DNA of 64,000 nt from Albula goreensis (GCA_022829145.1 CM040751.1:5025364-5089363); one strand, 5' to 3'. Positions 47,991 to 59,810 are shown, counted from the first letter of the stretch. Made by a program: numbers and translations. Notes: generated by a model not told the origin, from the letters alone.

Positions 47991-49504
47991 TTTGTCAGAA
48001 CGCTCGTCGCATCACACGCCACAGCTGTTATTAAAACTACTGTTATTGTCAACATGCCGTTTTCTGGTTATGCGGCCTCGTGTTTGTCTCACTGAAGTGC
48101 CTTTATGGCATGTGTTTATGTATAATTCTGAGCACAGAGGTGTAATGCCAAAAACATCCGAAGGCAGATGCGGTCCATTTTAAACGGCTCGCTGATTTTC
48201 AAAGGCAGGGGAGAGGGAGCATAACCTACAGGTCTGTACAGGTCCGTAACTGGGTGCACAGCGCAATATTTCAAACATCAAGCATGACGTGGCTCCTGAA
48301 ACTTAAGGAATGGAAATATGTCAACTCTTCCATCCGTAGAGACCAAGGTTGTCCCCTCCTTGATTCACACATGCATGCACGCACTTCACAGGTGACCCAG
48401 GAGCGACGCTCATTCAATGTTAACCCCAGCTCAGCAATTTTAAGTGGAAATGCAATTCAGGAAAAAAAAGTGGAATGTTTTTTTTTTTGTTTTTTTCTTT
48501 GTCGATTTATCCTTAAAGGGACAACGTGTGTGTGTGTGTGTGCACGATTTCCCTCATATAATTATTTACCTATCATGCTAAGAAATGTTCATTTATCTAC
48601 TTGTGATTATTTACCACAGACAGAATTGTATTATTACATTTTTGCACTGGAGTTCAAAATTAATATGGCACATTTATATTGCTACTTCAGGGTTGCTGTA
48701 CCTACTTACAACTTAACATCGGCCGCATGCGAGTACAGTGGACGTTATGGGCCTTTGGCACGCCATGGTCTGTATGAGACATACCTCAAGCCGTCAAAAA
48801 TGCTCAATAGAACATACGCGTTCCGCGCAAATCTTATCATAGATGCCTGTCATCCGACGACTTACGATCACATTGTGCCGCTCCACAAACAGATGCTTCC
48901 TATATCTTCTCCGGAAAAGAATGTACAATGTTTTGTGGACCAGAAATGCATGGCATTGTTGTAGTGGGAATTCTTTGATGTTTTAGAACCTACAAGGGTG
49001 TGATAAATTATTTAGCTATTTGAATTCCACATTGAATTATTTACAGAGTATACACTATGCCAAGTGAAATGTATTCAGGAAGGCAATGCAGATTGTGCAC
49101 TTTCATCAAGCCTGGTTAAGAACTTTGAAACTTCTCCTTGGATAAAATTTGCACTTGAAGGGAAAAAAAAATCAGATTTGGGTTTGGGGGAAGCTCCTTA
49201 GGTGTATATTCTCACCAGGTTACTGGGAATAAAGAGCACATTTCATATTTTATAACTCAGCTATTCTTTAATTTTAAAGATTACAGCTTCATTGATAATG
49301 TAGATGCAATGCATGCTGGGAACTGTAGACTCAAACATAAACACTAATGCTGCCCCATGAACAAGAGCATGAGTTTATCACTCCAGGATGTAACCTCATC
49401 ATGGACAAAATGGCTAAGAGACGGTACAGGTTTAAACTGGGCAATGCTTGGTGAATGTCTCTGACACATCCCAAATTACGAGAGCAAGAAAAGTCGAGAA
49501 ATTA
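47991..49504. other. Unannotated DNA; longest frame in the window is spurious
   Basis: The 236-codon frame at 48254-48964 is the longest in the window, but it translates a T tract (phenylalanines) and a GT microsatellite near 48525-48541 (VCVCA). It has no recognisable domain, so I reject it as a gene. Nothing else is recognised. Confidence 0.5.
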
Positions 49505-50262
49505 ATGACGGTGCCTCTGCTGGATGAGCTGAATAACTTCAATACCCGCTTGAAGGCTTGAAACCCTAAACCACTGAGGAAGCGTCTGGCCTTTTATAGA
49601 ATACGAGCACCAGCAGTTAGGATACCCCCTCTATAAGTGTACAGGACTCTGTGCAAAGTAAACGGACACAAAACTGCAGGCCCAGATAACATCCCTGGGC
49701 ACACTCCCAAGGCATACGCGTTGGAAGTATCTGGTGTTTTCTGTCATCTTCGATTGTCCCTTGCCTGGGCCATTGTCACCACCTGTTTCTAAGCAATGGT
49801 TTTGTCCCCAAGAAAAGGCGAGTGACCCGTCTGAATTGGTGCAGGCCAGCAGCTCTCAATCCGATCATTATGAAGTGTTTTGAGAAGATGGTGATGGCCC
49901 AAATCTACAGCAGAATGCCAGCTAGAGTAGACCTCCTGCAGTTTGCCTATCACTCTAACTGGCCCACAGATTATGCTGTTTTACTGCCATCCATATGGCC
50001 CAGTTATGTAAGAAAGCTGTAAATTAACTGCGCTGCAGCATTCCACGCAGTCATCTCGTCCATACTCATCGACAAGCTGCAAAAACATAACCTGCCAGCA
50101 ATATTCTGCAACTGGATTCTGGTCTATCAGGATTCTGTTCGCATAATACTGTTGAAAGGGTGTAGAAGCAGCAGATTTATTCCCTGAGGAGATTGAAGAA
50201 ATCCAGCATGCCATGATCCTGCAGAGCTTCTGCAGGTGTACCGTTGAGAGCATCCTCACCCC
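49505..50262 (+). mobile_element. LINE relic (Rex1/L2/CR1-like), reverse-transcriptase region, dead
   Basis: Frame-hopping translation recovers the order of a fish non-LTR retrotransposon reverse transcriptase. A DELNNF.TRL linker is followed by KVNGHKTAGPDNIPG (about 49655-49700), then a PVALTP-like NPIIMKCFEKM block, LLQFAYHSNW, an AAFHAV block and CNWIL. Finally there is a thumb-like LRRLKK..., then CRCTVESILT ending near 50262. The motif block around AAFHAV has N where the family has the first catalytic aspartate. The segment that should hold the YADD-type active site is deleted, and stops and frameshifts interrupt the rest. It is 5'-truncated, with no endonuclease seen. It is inactive. 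Confidence 0.85.
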
Positions 50263-50520
50263 TGCATACAATGAGAGATGGGAGTCGCCCTGGTGGGTCG
50301 CCCACCTGGTACCCATTTGGTTAAAATAAAAACTACACAGTGAAAGTGCCCTCCTGGCTGCTCCTACATGTTAGAAAAAATGAAGTGCCCTCTTGAGTGC
50401 CCTTCCAGTAGAGAGAAGGTGATGAAGTGCCCCCTATTGCCATATGCATGAGAACATGTGATAAAGTGCCCTCCTTGATTTCGTGGGAAGAAAAAGCCCT
50501 CTCTTTTTTCTTGCTCCTGC
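50263..50520. mobile_element. Foreign block inside the LINE with repeated aagtgccc motifs
   Basis: Between the LINE thumb region and its C-terminal region lie about 260 bases that match neither. They contain at least four spaced copies of (g)aagtgccct/c (near 50342, 50380, 50424 and 50464), including tgaagtgccctcttgagtgcccttcc. The segment 61785-61850 starts with a similar atgaagtgccctc. It is probably a later insertion of a short repeat or transposon. The family is unknown. Confidence 0.45.
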
Positions 50521-50905
50521 TCTGCTCAAGGCTGCTGCAAGCCCCAGCGTGAAGTCGGTCCAGCGCGTCACAAGGACAGGCCTCAGATCAGTGACACACA
50601 CAGGATTGTACATGAAGAGCTCAGGGCATCACAAGACACCCCACAGACCCACCACACGGTCTCCTCACCCCCGTGCCGTCTGGCAGATGCTCCCGCGGTG
50701 TGAGATCCAGGACCACCGAGCTCCAGGACAGCGTTCATCCCCAGGCTGTCAGCCCTCACACGCCACCCTCCCTCCCCTCAGATCCCCCTATCTGTCCACC
50801 ACAGACTACTGCTACGCCTCTCACCAGCAGACCCTGGTGGCTCTGCCTCTGTCAGCCGGCCACTGCTCCCATCGGCTTCATTTGCGCACCGTAGCTCCCC
50901 AAAGT
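50521..50905 (+). mobile_element. C-terminal part of the same LINE relic
   Basis: Translation in the frame of the 142-codon open stretch at 50483-50911 gives SVKSVQRVTRTG, then SPHPRAVWQMLPRC, then a QRSSPGC block. These correspond in order to the LQRVV.TA, SHP....LLPSGRRYR and NSFFPQA blocks that close the reading frame of Rex1/L2/CR1-type LINEs. The long open frame here is a degraded LINE tail, not a host gene. The likely 3' untranslated part follows to about 50950. Confidence 0.6.
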
Positions 50906-51510
50906 ACCTGAGTACTTACTTATACCTGAATTATGTCATGCTTGAAAGTAATTGAATGTACTATTCTAACCTGTTTCTTTCACAATCAGTGTCCTTCCCA
51001 ATATTAGTATATGATGCATTAGATTTGTTAGATACGATCTTAATCATAATCACAACATTTTCAAATTAGCCTTGGTATATGGCAGTGCATTGCTACCTCG
51101 CTACATCAGTTTCTGTTTATTTTTCCTGCCTTTTATCCAACCAAACTACCAGGTGGTACCATTTTATGCTTTTATTGGTTCTGCACCAGTAAAACTTCTA
51201 TAATCCTTTTCACAACATCTGCCATTTTGCTAATTTTGGCTGAAACGGATTTCTGTGATGAAATTTTAAATGGATGCGTTTCGGGTTTCCTCCGCAGCTG
51301 TCAAGTGAAGTGAGACATGCGTGAGGAGAGAGAGAAAAAGTAAAGGAAAAATGAAGAACAGTGAAGAAATCAGAGAAATCTTTCTGTACGTGTTTGTGTC
51401 TTCTGACTGTTGGGAACCTCTGAACCCAACCGCGGTGCTCTGTAGTTCTGTGTTCTGGTGGACAGGCAGGGTGGTTAATGAGGTCTGCTGGCAAAGGATG
51501 TTGCCCAGGG
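50906..51510. other. Unannotated DNA after the LINE
   Basis: Possibly the LINE 3' end up to about 50950, then AT-rich sequence without recognised features. Confidence 0.4.
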
Positions 51511-51580
51511 GCTGAGTAAGTTATTGGGGAAGGCTCCTCTGTGCACTGGGGGCCCTGGACTTCCCAATAACTTACTCAGC
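51511..51580 (+). ncRNA. 70-nt near-perfect hairpin, microRNA-precursor-like (candidate only)
   Basis: The arms gctgagtaagttattgggga-ag (51511-51532) and cttcccaataacttactcagc (51560-51580) pair over 21 bases with a single bulged G. They flank a 27-nt loop. Length, arm size and loop fit a pre-microRNA fold, but I recognise no known microRNA in either arm. The near-complete pairing also fits a recent inverted duplication or a tiny foldback transposon. I therefore list the structure, not a function. Confidence 0.3.
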
Positions 51581-53067
51581 TCCAGGTACCGTCTTGTGCG
51601 CTAGACATAATTAACACTATGTTCGCGGTAAACTACCCTCACAGTATCTATGTGTGAAAGAGGCCCTCGTAGTTTGTGATCGTGATTTGTGGGCTGCTAT
51701 CTACAGCGAATATTCTTTTGAGATATCAAGACTTTTCAGATCTTGTATCATAACGTTGCTGTGTGTGTTGCTTTAATGTTTGTTATTCTACTTTTTTCAA
51801 ACAACTTCAGGTTTTTAATGCACTGTAAAGCAAAAGAGGAACAACAGAGAGCATTTACACATAAATAATTTATTTTTGACATCAATAATGTTTGACAAAT
51901 GGAGTCATTTGATTCTGAAGCTTCCGGTTTAAATACAGACGTGCACAGATAAATGCGTTTTATGTGCAGATCAGTATACAGTAGAGAGATTAAATCTCAT
52001 TTCAAAGTTTCTGCATCGTGTTTCTGCAAAAGGAGGTTCCCTCTCAAATGCTGTTTCTTTTTTTTTTTTTTTTTCCGTTTTTGGAAGATCAGTTACACTG
52101 CAGTGCAAACCCTCATCGTATTTTTCCTTTTAAATTTCACATAAATTGTGCAAGAGCTGACTGGGGCGCTGACATAACCATCAATATTTCTTAGACCTTG
52201 CCTCTACAGATAATAATGCCTGCAGTCTTTCCAGTGCTTTTGATGAGTTTACCACAGAAGCAACATTCCGCGCTGAAAATAATAAATACTTTCCGTTTCC
52301 CCAGTATTATTGCCATTATTTAAACCATGTTGGTTTCAAAGTGTTCAAATTGAGGAAGAATTCAAATAAATCATCGTTTTTTTTTCTCTCGCAAGACAAA
52401 ACTGATATATGTAAGTCAAGCAGTGGAATATGACAGTTTGACAAACACGGAAGCAAAAGCCTCCTGTAAATTCAAAGCATTAACAATTGAGTGCGAAGAC
52501 ATCGTGACTTGCATCATTGAAGCTGGAGATTTGTCAAAGATAATGGCCAGTCCCATAATGTCAAAAAAAAAACATATAGAATAAGTTACATATATATAGC
52601 TATTAATATAGATACCACACACAGAATATATTGCATTAGATTATGGGAACAGTGGAACAACAACAATGGTTGCTTCAAATCAAAAGCAATTGGTAGCCCT
52701 AATTCAACCGCAAAAGTCCAGGCTTAATGGCACAGTAATGTTACACCATCCACACTTGGGCAGATTTCAATTCAACAACGCGGCAGTGGTAAAGAAGACA
52801 GGTGGTATATATAATATTCATATTATCCTTCCAATTCTCACTGAAATGGAAATGTGATTGTGTTATACCTGGCTTGATGTCAGAAATGTGGCAAAAAAAA
52901 GCTGCAAACCACTTGCAGGGTTATATCTACTGCATTACACTATTCACAGAAAAGCAACCTTCTTTAGGCGAGCAAATCGGGTATGAACTTCAGAGAAAAT
53001 TACATGGTTTTGAAGAGAATGTAAGCAAAATTAAAATGGTACAGAAAATATTGGGGATATGAGTATG
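51581..53067. other. Unannotated AT-rich DNA
   Basis: It contains a poly-T run (about 52059-52074). No gene or mobile element is recognised. Confidence 0.4.
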
Positions 53068-53109
53068 AATTTTTAGCATTAAAATTTTTAGCATTGAATT
53101 TTTAGCATT
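53068..53109 (+). repeat. Three tandem copies of aatttttagcatt
   Basis: Copies start at 53068, 53083 and 53097, with periods of 15 and 14 bases. A recent local slippage array. Confidence 0.9.
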
Positions 53110-53452
53110 AAAAAAAGTTGCTGTCCATGAAAACAGTGTTTATTTTATCTGCTTTCCATAATAAGATTTACTTTGTTTCAGCCAAGACCTCCCCTCTCAA
53201 CTTTTAAGACGTTAGACAGATATCATTCTGCCAGTGCAGCTGGGCTGATGAAGCTGTTTCCGCCTGATGAAAAGAGCATAAAGATAGATGATGTGAACGG
53301 GTCACTCTTTCAGTCATGACTCATCATTCTACCTCCCGTCAAGACAGGAGATCACCAACTGCACAAAGCTACAGACTGCTGGTTTTCATTATTACTCAGC
53401 ACTTAAATAACCAATTACAGGCTGACTCCAAACTTGCTTCCTGATCGTACAC
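53110..53452. other. Unannotated DNA left of copy B
   Basis: Complex sequence of mixed composition with no open frame of note. It may belong with copy B of the dispersed element, but it does not align with the left flank of copy A. Confidence 0.35.
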
Positions 53453-53672
53453 GAAGAAATGCCCATAAAATGGAAACGGAGAGTCGTGCCAGGAAACCAG
53501 TTTGAAAAGTAACGCCTCCACATCCGCTCATTTACGATGACTTTACGGATGTGATAACTGCGCCTCGTACATGACGTATTCAGTCATGTACGTCACGCCA
53601 TGCGGGAAATCGTTTCAGGAGGCAAATTGCCTTTTTGGGCCAAACTACTCATCAGGCACTTTTCATTGATAT
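53453..53672 (+). repeat. Copy B of a 220-bp dispersed element (partner at 21235)
   Basis: It aligns with copy A in the same order and strand, with a core gaaaagtaacgcctccacat and a right block gcgggaaatcgtttcaggagg. In the region where copy A has the TGACGTCA palindrome, copy B has a perfect inverted repeat, cgtacatgac (53566-53575) and gtcatgtacg (53583-53592), around gtattca. TGACGT and TACGTCAC half-sites are kept. Divergence is high, so the duplication is old; retained order and motifs suggest constraint or a common repeat family. Confidence 0.75.
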
Positions 53673-54737
53673 ATCCGTTGTCGGATATGGATCATTGTGC
53701 CCTGGGTGCAATGTATAGCTGAGAAGGAAAAAAAATGTCACGATGAGTCAAGTGAGACTTCAAATCGGTAACGCATTTTGACCTGGAAAACAGGTGCGTA
53801 CTCTACACAACCACTTTGAAGAGTCGACATTATGTACAACTGAAGCAGGGTCATAGACCCATGGTTCAAAGAGTGTTCAACACCAGTGGGAATATGCTGA
53901 GGTCGGAAAAGTAATGCTTGTGGTATAGCAATCGTAAGGTCATTTGCTCTGTACATTGGTCTCTCTGAATGTCAGGTGTTATCAGAAATAATGTGTTTGC
54001 ACTGTTAATGGCAAGGTTTTATAAATGAAGTGAAAGACGTAAATATACTTAACATAAATGTATTCTCCGATAGACTCTCAGGAATGCTTTAGCTAGTGAT
54101 TGACATGAAAACAGACCGTGGTTCACAGAAGGTGAAGGTGTTTGTAACTATTATTGTCTACAGTTGCTAACATTGACTGTTTGTCCTCATCCATAGAAAT
54201 GTATCTTGCGCGTACTTTGCAAATTAAATCGCATAATGTGCATACGAAAATGAAAACTATGCATTCTAATGTGATTGAAATGTCAAAATTCAAATGTCCA
54301 AGATCAGAGCCCATAATCTTCAGTATTCCTGCTATGGAAAGTATTTTATATTGCTGCTGACTTATTATAATTTGCCATGAAAGTTCATATTATATTGAGG
54401 TCTATAGTGATATGTCACACACAGATCATTGGATCTGCTTGGTTATTTGTTTGTAGAGGAGGAGCAATACATTATGAAATGTTGAATAAATTCACATCCA
54501 AAAACATAAGTACTTGGATGTGCTTCTGACAATGTCTTTGTCATGCATTGTTTTCATAGTTTTAATAGCTGAGATAATTAAAGGCATGATATGATGGTAT
54601 GATATGATGGACAGGTTATGTCCATATTGTTTTTGTTTGTTCTTCCTGTGTCGTATGTCTCTTTCAGTCAACACTATAAATTTCAATGATTCAAATGAAA
54701 AAGTTATTATTATATCAGTAATGCTTTTACATGATCA
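53673..54737. other. Unannotated AT-rich DNA
   Basis: It contains a 12-13 bp tandem duplication atgatatgatgg at 54586-54610. Opposed frames at 54123-54314 (minus) and 54154-54360 (plus) cancel each other. Confidence 0.4.
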
Positions 54738-54801
54738 CATTACATTATAGGCATTTTGCAGACCCTCTTATTCAGAGCGACGTACAACACAAAGTGCATT
54801 A
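54738..54801 (-). mobile_element. Fragment of a SINE tail
   Basis: acattacattataggcattttgcagaccctcttattcagagcgacgtaca is the reverse complement of the fish SINE tail (gtcgctctgaataagagggtctgc...). The tRNA-like head is not present, so only the 3' end of the element or of a partner LINE remains. Confidence 0.75.
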
Positions 54802-57280
54802 TATTATATTGGGACGAGTGTGTTGTTTTACACATTATTTACTGACACAAACATGTGTGCCTGTCAAAAGTGACAGCAGTCTAATATGACATTCTATTAA
54901 ATTTAATTACATATGTACAACTGAGCTTTCTGATGTTGACTACTTCACAGGTATCACTCGCCTTATCTCAGTGAAGTAGCTTATAGATAACATCAGTGAT
55001 CAGAGGGGAATTTCAACCTAAGTAATCTTGCGGATCTATGCCTTCGTTGAACTATGAGATCATTTCTTATATTTAGAGAATAAAAATAGAAAATGTCACA
55101 AAATCTAAATAGAAAAATGTAATTCGATTTTATGTCCATTTTTTCAGTTTATTTTAATTAGGTAATGAATGCGATATCATTCTTGGATAATGGTCAGCTG
55201 ACTATCTGGAAATACTATTATGAAACTTGTCAGGAAAATAGTCCAATCAAAACATATTCATCCAAAAATGGTATTTGTCGAACACTGTGATGGTCAACAA
55301 TGGCACAGATGCCTCCCTGTTGAATGTGCTTGAGATGAATGGGATTGAGATTCATCTAAGAGAAAACATTAAGCTGAAAAGTCTGGAGAAACATATGTTG
55401 GAGACATCAAAAATCACTTTTCTCTTGGCAACTGATGGACCATTGTACCACACTGAAACCTTCAGGCCTTGTTAATGTGCTGGAAGTGTTTTAAATGCAA
55501 AACTCAAATCGAGTTAACAACATTCAATCCTTGTTAAGCTTGAATGTTAATCAATGCACAGTGAAATGGAATATGAGGTATACATGATTTCAATTGATTA
55601 TTTTAGACTATTTTAGCTGTTTTACAATGTCAAAATTGACTGGCACAATTATGGAAACTATTTAACTTTACATGACATATTATCTGTATGAAGTGGACAA
55701 GAAAGCCACTCTGAGAAAACCAATCTCATTAACTCACCTAGCAATGGCTACATTTTGAGCACAGACAATTTATTCATTAAAATATATGGAATATATGCAG
55801 AAATATGTGTTCGAACAAGCCTTATGAAACATTTGTCATACTTTTTTCACAACCACTTCCCCTTCTTCAAATAATGGCCTTTGACCTTTGATCCTGAACG
55901 GCTTTGTGCATTGTGATGTTTTTATTCCCCTCCGATACATGTTTGAGTGAAGCGATTTGTGTGTAATTGCTCAGAATAATGGTTTTTCTGCAGTACTGAA
56001 TGGCTTCCTGTGGGCCTGATTGAAAGTCTACAAAATTGAGATTGCTGGGTTTTAGTACTTTAAACATCACCAAAAACATAAACAAGAAACACACATGGCG
56101 ACAAATTGGGTGATGTTCGAATTTGATCTAAAAAGGCATTTGTACAGTGGCTCCAGTGACAAACACAATTTTTGAAGTTTCAGGGAATAAAAATTGGAAA
56201 GAAAACAACTTCCTGTTCAGGTCCTTGGAGTTCAGCTGACATCTGACAAACAGTATTATGGCAGGGAATACAAGTGCCCACAAACGGTTTTCACAGTGTT
56301 ATATCTCACTCGCTCAGGGCTTTAAAGGATATTAGGCAGTCATTTTTTATTCAGGACCTAATCACAGACCTTCAGATGCTCAAAAAAAGGAAAGATGTGA
56401 AGCATGATGTCTTCTGTCCAGAAGCTCACCTTGATATGTTTCTGCTCTTTGGGAGACAACCCTTGTGGCTGTGGTTCTGTATGAGGGGGCGAGTTTAACG
56501 ACAGTACGTCTGGTAAAGGGCAGCCAGGATTCAAAACATAGCGGTTGATTTTCTCAAGGCCAACTGGCAGCGGGAAAAAAAATGTTTGAAAAATGATTTC
56601 CATATGCAGAAAAAGCATCTGTGGTAATCAACTAATGAGGTGTAAAGAGGACGTTGGGAGTCAAGATTGTTCATTTTTGGGTCTACGTAAATGATTATAT
56701 AAAATTGAGTGTTCCTACATTGGTCTGCGAAATAATGGGAGGAGATAATGCAAATATATTATGACTCATTGTGCACAAAAGAAATCCTGGGAAAGATAAA
56801 TGTGTACTCGGTTTAGTACGAATGAAAAGAAGGTATTAGCAGACATGAATCATCAAAAAGGTAATGACTATTCCAGGGAACATTCTAATAATCAAAGATC
56901 ACAATGTAGAAAATGGGTTTTCCTGACTTCTGTAAATATGTCTGGAATGTCAGCGACAGAAACAATAGGTACATACTGTATGTCAAAGTAATGCCATTTT
57001 ACAGCTTGTGGATGAATTAGACAATGACTTCTGGGTCATTTCTTGAACAGGTTACTGCAACCTCTCATGATGGGTGATGACATCCAATGTTTTACAAGTT
57101 TAAAGAAAAGTTCAGAGATTATTTTAAAATGGGTGCTCATTGCAAGTTGTCCCAATTCAGGTGACACCTACATTTTTGCTCTTACCACATGGTATTGTCC
57201 ACAGCGCAAAAGAAGTGATTGCTGTCCATAGGCCCAATAAAAATGCAACAGAAGGCAACACATTTTTTAATTAATCGATG
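54802..57280. other. Unannotated AT-rich DNA
   Basis: No gene or repeat is recognised. Opposed frames at 56274-56498 (plus) and 56358-56618 (minus) are not supported as genes. Confidence 0.45.
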
Positions 57281-57299
57281 CCTTTTTTTTTTTTTTTTG
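57281..57299 (+). repeat. Poly-T run
   Basis: About 17 T residues. Confidence 0.85.
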
Positions 57300-58480
57300 T
57301 GAAGTCAGATGTACCGGTTGTCCATGACTTTCAACCCGAGTCGTTTTCCTACCTTTGTCAAAAAGTTGAGGCTTGTTTAAGGCATGCATCATTGGCAATG
57401 AGCAGAATGGCAGGTCACTAACAATGGTTACTGTGTTGCAGTTTTGAAGGTTGATTACTCACTCCAGATTCACTCTGAAAGGACAGCATGACTTAAGCCC
57501 AGCCAGGCTTACAGACCTTGAGGAGATTTATTGAACAGAGAGAAGGTTAAAAAGCAGTTTCACTGTTTCAGGCAGGAATTAAACTATTGCCTTTTGACAG
57601 AGAGGCAACAAGACCAGTGGAACACTGTTGTGTTATATGTTTTTGCTGCATTAAATGAAGTAATTGGTTGAGGGACCTGAGTATGGATGAGACATACAGT
57701 TGCAAAATTTTACCATGAATCTATTCATAAACCACTGGTTTTTGAGCCCAAATTTCAGACTAATTTTATTGCAACCGACCCAACATTTTATTTTTGTCTT
57801 TATTCCAAATTGTGATCAACTTGATCATCCTTTAAATAATTGTCATATTACATTACATTTAAGAGGGTACTCTTGACTATAACGGCGAACGCTGCTCTTA
57901 TCCCATGTAGTGAAGCACCAGTAACATTACGGTGTCTTTGATCACGGTCCAGATTTGCAGCTGCTAGAACATTCTATGAACAAATCAGAATCACTTGGCT
58001 TATTCAAAGTAGCATCTTTAAGATTTTCTGTCTTACTGCTGCCTCATCAATTTGGAAGTCAGTGGGGGTGCGAACTACGAACTCATCACAGCTCATGAAA
58101 CTATTGGGATTGGTTCCATTACATAAGTGCACTCTTTGAGATTGTTTGGTATTTCTGCATGTTGGAGCGCATGTGGAGTTGCAACAGTAAAAAAAAAAAA
58201 AAATAAAAATAAACACAACATAAAAGAAGATCAAAGGGTCTGGTTTTCATGTTGAATAATTCATGCTGCTTTATTCAACATAGCTGAGATACCATTAAAG
58301 TGTTTTTTTTCCCCTCCACATCTATTATAAAGAATTATAAAGATATGCAAACATGGACTTCATTGTTATTGAAAACCCTGGCATTTGGTAAAGTTTATCA
58401 TGTTTGATATTTTCCATAGTTGGTTCAGTTTTCAAACCGCTAAATTTTAACAGTCAACACACCAGAAATCTGAACCCAAA
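57300..58480. other. Unannotated AT-rich DNA
   Basis: An A run lies at 58189-58203. The sequence at 57848-57930 starts attacattacattta, faintly like a SINE tail, but the rest does not match. Confidence 0.4.
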
Positions 58481-58672
58481 GTGCTAGCCGTAGCATAACA
58501 TAATGGGTTTGGTGAAGGTTGGAGATTCAATTCCCAGGTATATCACCAGAGTTTTACCCTTCAGGGAGGTACTCCATATACATCTCTTCAGCAAATATCC
58601 AGCAGTGTAAAAAGACTGTTAAAATTCAGAATACATACGTCACATTGGATGTGAGAATCTGCTGGTTCCTGC
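58481..58672 (+). mobile_element. tRNA-derived SINE, same family as 46384
   Basis: The head gtgctagccgtagcataac... is followed by a B-box-like agattcaattcc (58522-58533). The body cccaggtatatcaccagagttttacccttcagggaggtactcc then leads to cttcagcaaatatccagcagtgtaaa. The tail ttggatgtgagaatctgctg is diverged. Confidence 0.8.
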
Positions 58673-58840
58673 TGCTTTGATTGTTATACAAGATGCAGAT
58701 CTATGATCTCCAACAATGTACTGGAGCAGGACAACACGCCTACATTTACAGTCCTGGGTTACACGATTCTTTGCTTGGAAGCATCTGCACTGACTGACTT
58801 ACTCGCTTGTTTTACTTTTTTCTTTCTTACTGTACTAATT

Positions 58841-58974
58841 CGTAGCAGTGGCCATTGTAGCAGTAGTAGTTGTAACTGTCGTAGTCATGGAAGTAGTCAT
58901 ATTTGTCATAGACTTAGTCGTATGAGAGGTAATGGTATGAGTGGTAGTATTAGCGGTAGTGCTATCATTATTAG
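58841..58974 (+). repeat. Degenerate GTA/TAG-rich triplet minisatellite
   Basis: Interrupted units such as gtagcagtagtag, gtcgtagtcat, gaagtagtcat, ggtagtattagcggtagt repeat with a loose triplet rhythm. The 140-codon frame at 58703-59125 crosses it and yields serine/glycine-rich low-complexity sequence, so it is not called a gene. Confidence 0.75.
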
Positions 58975-59199
58975 CATTTTACTGTATCATTATCATTATT
59001 TATATTATTATTTTCCTCTTTTTTCCCCAAACCAAGCCGTACTTAGTCGCCTAACTACAGTGATCCTTCCCACAGCCTTGAACCTGAATGATTCGCACCA
59101 ATTAAATCCTTCTTATTTCACCTGAGGACCATGCATTCAGCATAATATACTGCTTCTTTTGCTGAGTTTTTTTTTTTTTAATCGGTTTAACCCCCATCT

Positions 59200-59810
59200 T
59201 CCCTTGCATGTCCGAGCCAATTGTTGTCTTGCCAATGCTTATGTGTTTGACTCTGATGTCACCAGATCTATATCCCAGGGAGATTGCGTTCGTAACAGAG
59301 ACCGGCGCAAGGAAGGTGGCCCATTAATTGTGTGAGGTTATGGAGCGATATCTTCACTCATAATTCCGCTCTTCTGAACACAGACTTGGCTTAACTGGTT
59401 GAGTCGAATCGCTGCCTCTGTATCTCAACCGATTGCTGCTGAGCATTCAGGTGTGTCGTGGTTGATGCACACAACCCAGGTGTCAGCCTTAGGTTGGAGG
59501 TTGTTGACACGCGACTTTTGCTTTCCGAAAGCTTTCCGATCCAGGGATAAGTGTCACACGTCCCATTCCAATCGAGTCTCACGGTTTTTTGTGTTTCTTT
59601 TGTGTGTGTAAAGTGGACTCTCAGATTAAACCTTCCTGATGTCTGATGTACTCCTTTGATGGCTTTTGAGGGCTCGTCCTCTCCGATAAGGGAAGATTTA
59701 ATAGAGAATGTGCGACTTTATCTGCGGTAGTTTGCACATTGAATCAGGCTAAGCAAACGGTGTCTCGCGGCAGAAATCTCTGAGGGAAATGATTTCTTCC
59801 AACTTCACAA
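59200..59810. promoter_or_regulatory. Enhancer-like island (tentative)
   Basis: Complex, moderately CpG-containing sequence of about 600 bases, with overlapping short frames on both strands and no simple repeats. The call rests on texture only. Confidence 0.2.

Noticed and set aside
48254-48964. Longest open frame in the window (236 codons)
   Set aside because: It translates a poly-T tract and a GT microsatellite (phenylalanine run and VCVCA) and shows no domain, so it is most likely chance.
50483-50911. 142-codon frame as a host gene
   Set aside because: Its order of blocks matches the C-terminal end of a fish LINE, so it is part of the relic.
57848-57930. Possible SINE tail (attacattacattta...)
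   Set aside because: Only the first dozen bases resemble the tail; the rest does not align.
58703-59125. 140-codon frame
   Set aside because: Serine/glycine-rich content comes from the degenerate GTA triplet array.
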